A DNA stretch of 64,000 bases from assembly GCA_963766345.1 (NCBI GenBank), contig CAVXZL010000005.1:1-64000 (forward strand). The letters run 5' to 3'. A program made the translations under genes and the position numbers. Of this stretch, positions 45,661 through 52,901 are shown piece by piece. Within the stretch, counting starts at the first letter, position 1; every line of letters begins with the position of its first letter. Under the pieces are notes generated by a model. The model was not told where the DNA came from. It saw only the letters and a list, made by a program, of their open reading frames with translations, and searched no databases. Source of the stretch: DASVFB01 sp963766345. Lineage in GTDB: Bacteria > Actinomycetota > Thermoleophilia > Gaiellales > Gaiellaceae.

Positions 45661-46579
45661 CGGCGTCGCGACTTCGCTCCTCGACCTCGTCGGCGACACG
45701 CCGCTCGTCGAGCTGAGCCACTTCTCTCCGAAGCCGTCGGTGAGGGTCTACGCGAAGCTCGAGGGCCAGAACCCGACCGGCTCGATCAAGGACCGCGTCG
45801 CGAAGGCGATGCTCGACGGCGCCGATCTGCAGCCGGGCGCGCGAGTGCTCGAGCCGACGAGCGGCAACACCGGCATCTCGCTCGCGCTCATCTGCAAGCT
45901 GCGCGGCTACGAGCTGACGTGCGTCATGCCGGAGAACGCGACCGAGGAGCGCAAGCGCCTGCTCGAGCTGTACGGCGCGAAGATCGTCTACTCACCGGGC
46001 GACCAGGGGTCGAACGGAGCCGTCCGGCTCGCGCAGGAGCTCGTCGAGAAGGACCCATCGCTCTTCATGCCGTTCCAGTACGCGAACGAGGCGAACCCGC
46101 GCGCGCACTACGACGGCACCGGCGCCGAGATCGTCGCCGCTCTCGACCGAGTCGACGTCTTCGTCGCCGGCCTCGGCACGGGAGGCACGCTGATGGGCGC
46201 CGGCGCGCGCCTGCGCGAGCGCTGGCCGGACGTCGTCGTCGCGGCCGCGGAGCCGTTGCCGGGCGATCCCGTGATGGGGCTTCGTTCCCTGGACGACGGC
46301 TACGTACCGCCGATCCTCGACGTGTCGAAGCTCGACCGGAAGGTGCTCGTGTCGAACGCGGAGTCGGTCGTCGGCGTGCGCGACCTGCTCGCGAAGGAGG
46401 GCCTTTTCGCCGGCGTCTCGGCCGGCGCCGTGGCCCACGTCGCGCGCAAGCTCGCGTCGGAGCTCGAGGAAGGCGTCGTTGTCTGCGTCCTCGCCGACGC
46501 GGGCTGGAAGTACCTCTCGGCCGCCTTCTGGGAGGCGGCGGACGTCGAGCGCGCGATGGAGGAGAGCGTCTGGTGGTGA
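45653..46579 (+). CDS. cysM: CysM-type O-phosphoserine sulfhydrylase
   Basis: 308-residue PLP enzyme. PLP Lys is in EGQNPTGSIKDRVA (Lys46), the phosphate loop is SGNTGISLA, and the cofactor glycine loop is GLGTGGTLMGAGARL. The operon with CysO and Mec supports the O-phosphoserine/CysO route known in Mycobacterium tuberculosis. The C-terminus is close to CysM. The GTG start at 45653 is inside the upstream methyltransferase. Confidence 0.93.
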   Translation: MRNGVATSLLDLVGDTPLVELSHFSPKPSVRVYAKLEGQNPTGSIKDRVAKAMLDGADLQPGARVLEPTSGNTGISLALICKLRGYELTCVMPENATEERKRLLELYGAKIVYSPGDQGSNGAVRLAQELVEKDPSLFMPFQYANEANPRAHYDGTGAEIVAALDRVDVFVAGLGTGGTLMGAGARLRERWPDVVVAAAEPLPGDPVMGLRSLDDGYVPPILDVSKLDRKVLVSNAESVVGVRDLLAKEGLFAGVSAGAVAHVARKLASELEEGVVVCVLADAGWKYLSAAFWEAADVERAMEESVWW

Positions 46580-46944
46580 TCCCGCCGGAGATCCGCGCCG
46601 AGCTCGCGGGGCACGCGCAGGCGGAGGCGCCGAACGAGGCGTGCGGCCTGATCGTCCTGCGCGACGCCCGGGCTGAGCGCTACGTCCGAGGGCGCAACAC
46701 GCTCGAGTCACCGTATCGCTTCCAGCTCGAGGTCGATCCAGACACGTGGTTCCTCGAGGACGAAGGCTACGAGCTCGCGGTCTTCCACTCGCACCCAGAG
46801 ACCGCGCCGAGGCCCTCGCGAACCGACATCGAGAACGTCGGCCTCTGGTCCGGCAAGCCGTACGTGATCTATTCGCTCGCCCGTGACGAGCTCGCAGGCT
46901 GGCGGATCCTTGAGGGCACGTTCGAACCGCTCCAGCTCGAGTAG
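46576..46944 (+). CDS. mec: JAMM metallopeptidase that releases cysteine from CysO
   Basis: 122-residue zinc peptidase of the JAMM/MPN+ family. The motif is complete: Glu21 (NEACGLIV), His71 and His73 (FHSHPETAPRP), Ser81 and Asp84 (SRTDIENV). In M. tuberculosis the equivalent Mec+ cleaves the CysO-cysteine adduct, leaving cysteine. GTG start overlaps the CysM stop as GTGA, completing a tight operon. Confidence 0.92.
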   Translation: MIPPEIRAELAGHAQAEAPNEACGLIVLRDARAERYVRGRNTLESPYRFQLEVDPDTWFLEDEGYELAVFHSHPETAPRPSRTDIENVGLWSGKPYVIYSLARDELAGWRILEGTFEPLQLE

Positions 46945-46965
46945 CTTCACCTGGCCCGCAAGGAC

Positions 46966-46994
46966 GTGTCCCGAGTCCTGGACTGCGGCCATGT
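46966..46994. repeat. CTG-loop palindrome, GAGTC stem
   Basis: GTGTCCC, stem GAGTC (46973-46977), loop CTG, stem GACTg (last base unpaired), GCGGCCATGT. Confidence 0.8.
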
Positions 46995-47056
46995 ACCGAC
47001 GAGACGTCGGGTCCCAACAGGAGCCGCATGGACAGCGCAATTGCCCAGCTCAGGCA

Positions 47057-47084
47057 CATGTCCTGAGTCCTGGACTCGGGACAT
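47057..47084. repeat. CTG-loop palindrome, GAGTC stem
   Basis: CATGTCCT, stem GAGTC (47065-47069), loop CTG, stem GACTC, GGGACAT. It lies just before the CNNM stop, in the 150-base gap between mec and the convergent CNNM gene. Confidence 0.88.
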
Positions 47085-47093
47085 CTGTTGCCG

Positions 47094-48392
47094 CTAGCCC
47101 TCCGCCGCGACCTGCTCTGGCGGCGGCGGCACGAACGTCACCGTGAGCCGCTGGATGCGCGACCCCTCGACGTCGTCCACGCGGAAGTGGACGCCGTCGT
47201 AGTCCACCTCGTCGCCGGGCTCGGCGCCGCGCCCGAGCAGGCCGAAGACGAAGCCGGCAACCGTGTGGTAATCCTCCTGCGGCATCTCGACGCCGAACTG
47301 CTCGTTGAAGTCGTCGATCGGGAATGTGCCGTCGATGCGGATCGTGTTCTCGTCGATCCGCTCGACCGACTCGTCGGGTAGGTCGAACTCGTCCTCGATC
47401 TCGCCGACGATCTCCTCGAGCACGTCCTCGAGCGTGACGATGCCCTCCATGCTCCCGTACTCGTCGATCACGATCGCGAGGTGCTGGTTCTGGTTCCGGA
47501 ACTCCTTCAGCAGGGCCGCGAGATCCTTCGTCTCGGGAACCATGTACGAGGGCCGTACGAGGTCGGCGATCTCGACCGACGCGATCCCGCGCTCGTGCAT
47601 CGCCTGGATCAGGTCGCGCACGTGCAGCACGCCGACGATGTCCTCGAGCGAGCCGCGGTAGACGGGATAGCGCGTATACGGCGACTCGAGCACCGCCTGC
47701 AACGCCTGCTCGGGAGGCAGCTCCACGGACAGCGCGACGACCTCGGGCCTCGGCACCATGACGTCGGAGACCTCCTTGTCCGCGAAGTCGAAGACCTTGT
47801 AGAGCATCTCCTGCTCGCCTTCCTCGATCTCGCCGCGCTCCGTCGATTCGCTCACGAGCATCTTCAGCTCGGCCTCCGAGTGCACGGCGCCTTCCGCTCC
47901 CGGCTCCTCGAGCCCGAAGAGCCCGAGCACGAACTGCGTCGATCGCCGAAGGAGCCAGATCAGCGGCATGAAGACGGTGAAGAACGCCCGCACGGGCGGT
48001 GCGACCACCAGTGCCGTTCGCTCGGAGTGACCGAGCGCGATCGCCTTCGGGACGAGCTCGCCGATCACGACGTGAAAGAACGTCAGGAGCAGGTACGCGA
48101 TGATCACGGCGAGCACCGTCGCGAGCACGGGATCGAAGAGGCGCGTCAGCGCGTGCTCGCCGAGCGCACCGATTCCCAGCGACGTGAGCGTGACGCCGAG
48201 TTGCATCGCCGCGATGAAGCGCGGCGGCGAGTCCGTGACCAGGAGAACCCCGCGGGCGCGGCGACTGCCGTAGTGCGCGAGCTCCTGCATGCGCGTGCGG
48301 CGTACGGTGACGAGGCCGTACTCGGCCGCGACGAAGAACCCGTTCAGCAAGATCAGCGCCGCGACGGCGAGAAGCTCGAAGAGGAGTGTCAT
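47094..48392 (-). CDS. CNNM/CorC-type transporter-associated membrane protein
   Basis: 432 residues. The N-terminal CNNM domain has about four membrane helices (LLNGFFVAAEYGLVTVRRTRMQEL, IGELVPKAIALGHSERTAL). A CBS pair follows (VMVPRPEVVALSVELPPEQAL, LAIVIDEYGSMEGIVTLEDVLEEIVGEIEDEF), then the CorC_HlyC domain. Family members transport or regulate Mg2+/Co2+, and some were named hemolysins. The function here is inferred from domains. Confidence 0.93.
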   Translation of the reverse strand: MTLLFELLAVAALILLNGFFVAAEYGLVTVRRTRMQELAHYGSRRARGVLLVTDSPPRFIAAMQLGVTLTSLGIGALGEHALTRLFDPVLATVLAVIIAYLLLTFFHVVIGELVPKAIALGHSERTALVVAPPVRAFFTVFMPLIWLLRRSTQFVLGLFGLEEPGAEGAVHSEAELKMLVSESTERGEIEEGEQEMLYKVFDFADKEVSDVMVPRPEVVALSVELPPEQALQAVLESPYTRYPVYRGSLEDIVGVLHVRDLIQAMHERGIASVEIADLVRPSYMVPETKDLAALLKEFRNQNQHLAIVIDEYGSMEGIVTLEDVLEEIVGEIEDEFDLPDESVERIDENTIRIDGTFPIDDFNEQFGVEMPQEDYHTVAGFVFGLLGRGAEPGDEVDYDGVHFRVDDVEGSRIQRLTVTFVPPPPEQVAAEG

Positions 48393-48441
48393 GCCCCGCT
48401 CTCCGGGGCGCGGGGACTGAGCGGATCGTCCAAGTCAGCGA

Positions 48442-49362
48442 TCACGGCGCAGTATAGGTCACGTTCCGGGCGTCCCCGCTGCGCGCGACCCGGCCCTCGC
48501 GCACGAGCCGCTCGAGGTGCGAAAGCGCCTCGGCGACGGCGAAACGCCGCTGCTGAGGCGAAAGCTCCTCGCCGAAGACGGCTCTGGAGACCTCGAAGCC
48601 GCTGCGTGGGCCGTCGGCGAGCGCGGCCTCGACGACGTCCAGTCGCTCGCGGTGATGCTCGATGATCTCGCGCGCCCTCACGGCCGGGTTCTCGATCGGC
48701 TCGCCGTGACCCGGGTAGACGATCTGCAGGTCGAGCCCGGCCGTTCGCTCCAGGGACGCGAGGTAGTCCCCGAGCGGGTCCGGCCTGCTCTCGAGATAGA
48801 GGCCGACGGCCGGCGTGATCCGCGCGAGCAGATGGTCGCCGCCGACGAGGACGCCGTCGCGGAGAAAGCCGATGTGACCGTCCGCGTGCCCCGGCAGCTC
48901 AAGCACCCTCCAGCCGGCGAGCTCGCTCCCCTCGTACAGCAGGTTCGGGTCGTGCGCGAAACGGACGAACGAGGCGAACGCGTGCCCCGCGTCGATCAGC
49001 TCGTGCGAGATCGCCTCGGGGACGCCCTGGGTGAGGAACCAGTCGGCGATCCGCTCGGGCCAGTCGCGCGAGCCCCAGACGCGCTCGCATTGCGCGTAGT
49101 CGAGCGCGCCCTGGGAGACGGTCGCGCCCGTCTCGCTCGCTGCGTGCTCCGCCCCGCCGACGTGATCGGGATGGAAGTGCGTGATCGCGATCCTCTCGAT
49201 GTCGAGCTCATGCCAGGGCGGCGGCTCGAGACCGAGTCCCGTGTCGAAGAGCGTGCCGTCGATGACGTAGCAATGGACGTGCCGCGGGCCGGTCGGCAGC
49301 GGGAGCGTCACACGTTCGACGCCTTCGGAGAGAGTCGTGGCGGATACTTGGACTTCGGTCAT
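48442..49362 (-). CDS. MBL-fold hydrolase with winged-helix tail
   Basis: 306 residues. The zinc motif THFHPDHVGGAEHAAS, a later ELPGHADGHIGFLRDGVLVGGD and the YPGHGEPI site make a complete metallo-beta-lactamase fold. The C-terminal winged helix (GFEVSRAVFGEELSPQQRRFAVAEALSHLERLVREGRVA) is as in LACTB2-like RNases and thioesterases. Substrate is unknown. The ATG at 49362 shares its bases with the divergent DUF1932 start. Confidence 0.88.
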   Translation of the reverse strand: MTEVQVSATTLSEGVERVTLPLPTGPRHVHCYVIDGTLFDTGLGLEPPPWHELDIERIAITHFHPDHVGGAEHAASETGATVSQGALDYAQCERVWGSRDWPERIADWFLTQGVPEAISHELIDAGHAFASFVRFAHDPNLLYEGSELAGWRVLELPGHADGHIGFLRDGVLVGGDHLLARITPAVGLYLESRPDPLGDYLASLERTAGLDLQIVYPGHGEPIENPAVRAREIIEHHRERLDVVEAALADGPRSGFEVSRAVFGEELSPQQRRFAVAEALSHLERLVREGRVARSGDARNVTYTAP

Positions 49363-50125
49363 GGGAGACGTCGTCGGCCTGCTCCACCCCGGGGAGATGG
49401 GCGCCGCGATCGGCGCAGTATTGCGGCAGCGCGGGATCGACGTGCTCTGGGCGTCGGCCGGGCGCAGCGAGCAGACGGCCGCGCGCGCGAAAGCCGCCGG
49501 GCTCTCCGACGTGGAGAGCATCGGGGCGCTTGCGCAACGTGCGGACGTGATCCTCTCCGTTTGCCCGCCGCACGCCGCGCGCGACGTCGCCTCGGCGCTC
49601 GGCGGGTTCCCCGGCGTCTACGTCGATGCGAACGCGGTCGCGCCGGCGACCGCGCGCGAGATCGGCGCCGGATTCGAGCGCTTCGTCGACGGCGGCATCG
49701 TCGGGCCTCCGCCAGGCGACTCGCCGACACACCTCTATCTCTCGGGCCGTGACGCGCAGGGAGTCGCGGCTTTCTTTGCAGGCACGAACGTCGATGCGCG
49801 CGTCGTCTCGGACGAGGTCGGCGCAGCCTCCGCGGTCAAGGCGACGTACGCCGCGTGGACGAAGGGAAGCGCCGCACTGCTGCTCGCGATCCACGAGGTG
49901 GCACGCGCCGAGGGCGTTACACAGACCTTGCTGGCGGAATGGCGCGAGTCGATCCCGGGCCTCGAAGAACGACTGGCGCGTGCCGAGCGCTCGGCGCAGG
50001 CAAAGGGCTGGCGCTGGGTCGGCGAGATGGAGGAGATCGCCGCGACCTTCGCGGCGGTCGGCGCTCCCGACGGCTTCCATCGTGCGGCCGCAGAGGTCTA
50101 CCGCCGGTACGAACGTATGTTCTAG
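49361..50125 (+). CDS. NAD-binding dehydrogenase with DUF1932 domain
   Basis: 254 residues. It resembles 6-phosphogluconate/hydroxyisobutyrate dehydrogenases: GLLHPGEMGAAIGAVLRQRG opens the NAD domain, PPPGDSPTHLYLSG marks the middle, and a DUF1932 helical domain (KATYAAWTKGSAALLLAIHEVAR) closes it. The conserved catalytic Lys is in SAVKATYAAWTKG. Substrate is unknown. I use ATG 49361. GTG 49337 is in frame with a better ribosome site but would overlap the MBL gene on the other strand by 26 bases. Confidence 0.82.
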   Translation: MGDVVGLLHPGEMGAAIGAVLRQRGIDVLWASAGRSEQTAARAKAAGLSDVESIGALAQRADVILSVCPPHAARDVASALGGFPGVYVDANAVAPATAREIGAGFERFVDGGIVGPPPGDSPTHLYLSGRDAQGVAAFFAGTNVDARVVSDEVGAASAVKATYAAWTKGSAALLLAIHEVARAEGVTQTLLAEWRESIPGLEERLARAERSAQAKGWRWVGEMEEIAATFAAVGAPDGFHRAAAEVYRRYERMF

Positions 50126-50134
50126 AATTGCGTG

Positions 50135-51034
50135 ATGCAGGTGGAGTACCGAGAGGAGCCCTGCAGGAGCGCGCTCAACCGCGTCAAGGGGATGATGTTC
50201 GAATGGTCGCTCAACCCGTACATGGGTTGCGCGCACCGGTGCACCTTCTGTTACGTCCGCGCCTTCGAGCGCCGGGCGGACCGGCCGTCGGACGAGCGGT
50301 ACGGGCGCTCGATTCGCGTGAAGGTCAACATCGCCGAGCTGCTCGCGCGCGAGCTCGCGCGCCCGACCTGGGAAGGCGCGAGCGTCGTCGTCGGCGCCGC
50401 GACCGACCCCTACCAGCCCGCGGAAGGCCGTTACCGCCTGACTCGCGCCTGCCTCGAGGTCTTCGCGGCGGCGCCGAACCCGTTCTCCATCATCACGCGC
50501 GGCCCGATGATCGTCCGGGACATCGACGTGCTCCAGCAAGCGTCGCGCCGCGCAAACGTCACGATCACGTTCTCGATCCCAACGCTCGATGACGACGTCT
50601 GGCGCAAGAGCGAGCCGTCGACGGCGCACCCGCGCCAGCGACTGAGGGCCATCAGGGAGCTGACCGACGCCGGAATCGACGCGCGCGTCGGCATGGCGCC
50701 GATCCTGCCGGGCGTCTCCGACGCGCCGGAGCAGCTCGCGGAGGTCGTGCGCGCCGCGCGCGAGGCCGGAGCGACCGGCATCTGGGCGAACGTCCTGTTC
50801 CTCAAGCCCGGGACGCGCGAGCACTTCCTCGAGAGCCTCGCCGAGCACTGGCCCGAGCAGCTGCCGCTGTACGAGCGGCTGTACGCGGGCGGCCGCGCGT
50901 ACCTGGCGGGCTCGGAGACGAAGCCGGTGCGCGCGGAGGTCTCGCGGCTTGCGCGCGAGCACGCCATTCGGGACCGGCGGCACGTTCGCCTCGAGCCGCC
51001 GGCCGAGCCCGAGCAGCTAGAGCTCGCGGTGTAG
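50135..51034 (+). CDS. Radical SAM protein (Rv2578c/SplB-like)
   Basis: 299 residues. The cluster-binding CxxxCxxC is CAHRCTFCY near residue 33. YMGC before it and the VVVGAATDPYQPAEGRY block after it match the Rv2578c-type family related to spore photoproduct lyase. Chemistry and substrate are unknown. GTG 50132 directly precedes ATG 50135. Confidence 0.88.
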   Translation: MQVEYREEPCRSALNRVKGMMFEWSLNPYMGCAHRCTFCYVRAFERRADRPSDERYGRSIRVKVNIAELLARELARPTWEGASVVVGAATDPYQPAEGRYRLTRACLEVFAAAPNPFSIITRGPMIVRDIDVLQQASRRANVTITFSIPTLDDDVWRKSEPSTAHPRQRLRAIRELTDAGIDARVGMAPILPGVSDAPEQLAEVVRAAREAGATGIWANVLFLKPGTREHFLESLAEHWPEQLPLYERLYAGGRAYLAGSETKPVRAEVSRLAREHAIRDRRHVRLEPPAEPEQLELAV

Positions 51035-51063
51035 TCCGGCCCGTCGGGATACGATCGCCCGAA

Positions 51064-51687
51064 GTGACCAGCGAGATCACCGTCCTGATCGTCGACGACC
51101 ACGAGGTCGTGCGCGAGGGCCTTCGCCTCTCACTGTCGCGGACGCCGCACATCCGCGTCGTCGGCGAGGCGCCCGACGGCAACGCCGCGCTCGACCTTGC
51201 CAGCCGACGCAAGCCGAACGTCGTGATCATGGACGTGCGCATGCCGGGGATGGACGGGCTCGACGCGACGAAGGCGTTGATGGAGCGCGAGCCGAACACC
51301 TCCGTGCTGATCTTCACCGCGTACAGCGAGCGCTCGCTGCTCGCGCGCGGGCTCGAGTCGGGCGCGAAGGGCTACATCCTCAAGGAGGCGCCGCACGACA
51401 CGCTCGTCCGCGCGATCGAGAAGGTCGCCGGCGGCGACAGCTTCATCGACCCGGCGCTGATGCCCGCCTTCCTCAGCGGCAAGGATCGCGAGGACATGCT
51501 GACCGCGCGGGAGCGCGAGATTCTCCAACTGCTCGCGGACGGGATGTCGAACGCCGACGTCGCGCAGCGCCTCTTCATCAGCCAGGAGACCGTGAAGAGC
51601 CACGTGCGTCACATCCTCGCGAAGCTCGAGGCCGACACGCGCACGCATGCGGTCGCGATCGCTCTCCGCGACGCGATCATCGACTAG
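51064..51687 (+). CDS. NarL/FixJ-type response regulator
   Basis: 207 residues. The receiver has the acidic pair at 11-12, phospho-Asp57 (VVIMDVRMPGMDGLD), Thr in IFTAYSE and Lys in YILKEAP. The output domain is LTAREREILQLLADGMSNADVAQRLFISQETVKSHVRHILAKLEA. Its partner kinase follows by 8 bases. Target genes are unknown. Confidence 0.95.
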   Translation: MTSEITVLIVDDHEVVREGLRLSLSRTPHIRVVGEAPDGNAALDLASRRKPNVVIMDVRMPGMDGLDATKALMEREPNTSVLIFTAYSERSLLARGLESGAKGYILKEAPHDTLVRAIEKVAGGDSFIDPALMPAFLSGKDREDMLTAREREILQLLADGMSNADVAQRLFISQETVKSHVRHILAKLEADTRTHAVAIALRDAIID

Positions 51688-51694
51688 AGGCCGT

Positions 51695-52354
51695 TTGGGC
51701 GCGCCGACCGACGAGGGCGAGGATCGCGCCCGCCTCAGCGAGCGCCTCATCACGGCCGAGCAGGACGAGCGGCGCCGCCTTGCGCTGTTCCTGCACGACG
51801 GGCCGGTGCAGTCGCTCGCGGGGATCGCGCTCATGCTCGATGCCGTCATGCACGCGATCGACGAGGAGAACCTCGACGCGGCGCGGAGCGTGCTCACCGA
51901 GGCGCTCGAGCGCCACCGCGCGGCGATCCGCGCGCTGCGCGACCTGTCGTTCAACCTCGAGCCAGTCGTCCTCCGCGATCAGGGCTTCACGCCGGCCGTG
52001 CAGGCGCTCGCGGACGAGCTCGGCATGCGTCACGAGATCAAGATCGAGCTCGACGTCGCGGCGGCCGAAGCGCTCGCGGAGAAGGTTCAGGCTGCGCTCT
52101 ACCAGATCGTCCGCGAGGCCCTGAACGGCGCCGTGAGGCGCGGCCCGCCGACGCAGATCAGCGTCGCGGTCGAGCGCGGCACGGACGGGCGCTTCGTCGC
52201 CACGATCGTCGACGACGGCTCACAGGAGCGGCGGCGCGAGTTCTTCGACGTCCTCGCGGAGCGCGCGCGCACGCTGGACGGCCGCGTCTCGGTCGACCAG
52301 TCGGCCGGCACGCGGATCGTCCTCGAGCTGCCCCCGCGGTCGGCTCGCGAGTAG
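51695..52354 (+). CDS. Soluble histidine kinase, HisKA_3 type, with a weak ATP site
   Basis: 219 residues with no membrane helix. The H-box is RRRLALFLHDGPVQSLAGIAL. The ATPase N-box reads REALNGAVRRG, and the G1 box is VDDGSQERRR, lacking the usual GxGF. ATP binding may be poor, so it may act as a phosphatase or receive phosphate from another kinase. The TTG start at 51695 has AGAGG upstream. It directly follows its response regulator. Confidence 0.85.
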   Translation: MGAPTDEGEDRARLSERLITAEQDERRRLALFLHDGPVQSLAGIALMLDAVMHAIDEENLDAARSVLTEALERHRAAIRALRDLSFNLEPVVLRDQGFTPAVQALADELGMRHEIKIELDVAAAEALAEKVQAALYQIVREALNGAVRRGPPTQISVAVERGTDGRFVATIVDDGSQERRREFFDVLAERARTLDGRVSVDQSAGTRIVLELPPRSARE

Positions 52355-52366
52355 GATTCCCCGCCG

Positions 52367-52564
52367 ATGCAGGAGAACGGCCAGCAGCAGACCTACCTCG
52401 CCTTCCGGTGGACGACGGCCGGCTACGAGCTCCACGAGGAGAGCGGCGAGCTGCCGGACGTCGGCGAGACGGTCGAGGCCGACGGCACGCGGTGGACGGT
52501 CGTGAAGGTCGCACCGTCGCCGCTGCCGAACGACAGCCGCCTCTGCGCGTACCTGCAGAGCTGA
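52367..52564 (+). CDS. Small soluble protein, unknown
   Basis: 65 residues (QQQTYLAFRWTTAGYELHEESG). Beta-rich, acidic, no motif. It lies 12 bases after the kinase stop in the same direction, so it may be part of that operon. Confidence 0.55.
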   Translation: MQENGQQQTYLAFRWTTAGYELHEESGELPDVGETVEADGTRWTVVKVAPSPLPNDSRLCAYLQS

Positions 52565-52568
52565 CTGC

Positions 52569-52890
52569 TCAGTGAAGCTCGGCGAGTCGCTGCGCGACGG
52601 GGTCCACGTGCGGTAGGCGCGCCTCCAGCCTTCGGACGAGCATGCGAACGGATGCGGCGAGCGCGCGTCGGCGCGCACCAGACTCGACCAACGGGACGTG
52701 CGTGTCCTCGAAGACGGCGCCGCGATCCGCGCGTCGTCGGCGATGGCGACGGTGAAGTCGAGGTCGGAGTGGCGGTGCCGCCGCCGAGGGCGAGCGACCC
52801 CCCGGCCGCTCCGGCAACGGCGCGCTCGTCGTCCTTCGCGAGCCGGAGCACGCGCTCGCGGAGAGCATCCCGCCGCTCGACCGTGAACAC
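52569..52890 (-). pseudogene. Nucleotidyltransferase fragment broken by two indels
   Basis: In three frames the minus strand reads VFTVERRDALRERVLRLAKDDER... GSLALGGG, then RHSDLDFTVAIADDARIA, then AVFEDTHVPLVESGARRR to a stop at 52569. The middle piece has the nucleotidyltransferase GS...DxD motif (GSLALGGG plus SDLDF). Two one-base changes within about 60 bases (near 52781 and 52721) separate the frames. The rest of the usual domain after VFEDT does not match the family. It may be a decaying gene or another indel-damaged one. GTG 52890 starts 12 bases past the flavoprotein stop. Confidence 0.6.
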
Positions 52891-52901
52891 GACGCGCGAG
52901 T

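Noticed and set aside
46945..47093. Rho-independent terminators between mec and the CNNM gene
   Set aside because: The hairpins there belong to the CTG-loop family and lack T-runs. A terminator role is possible, but their recurrence inside genes argues for another origin.
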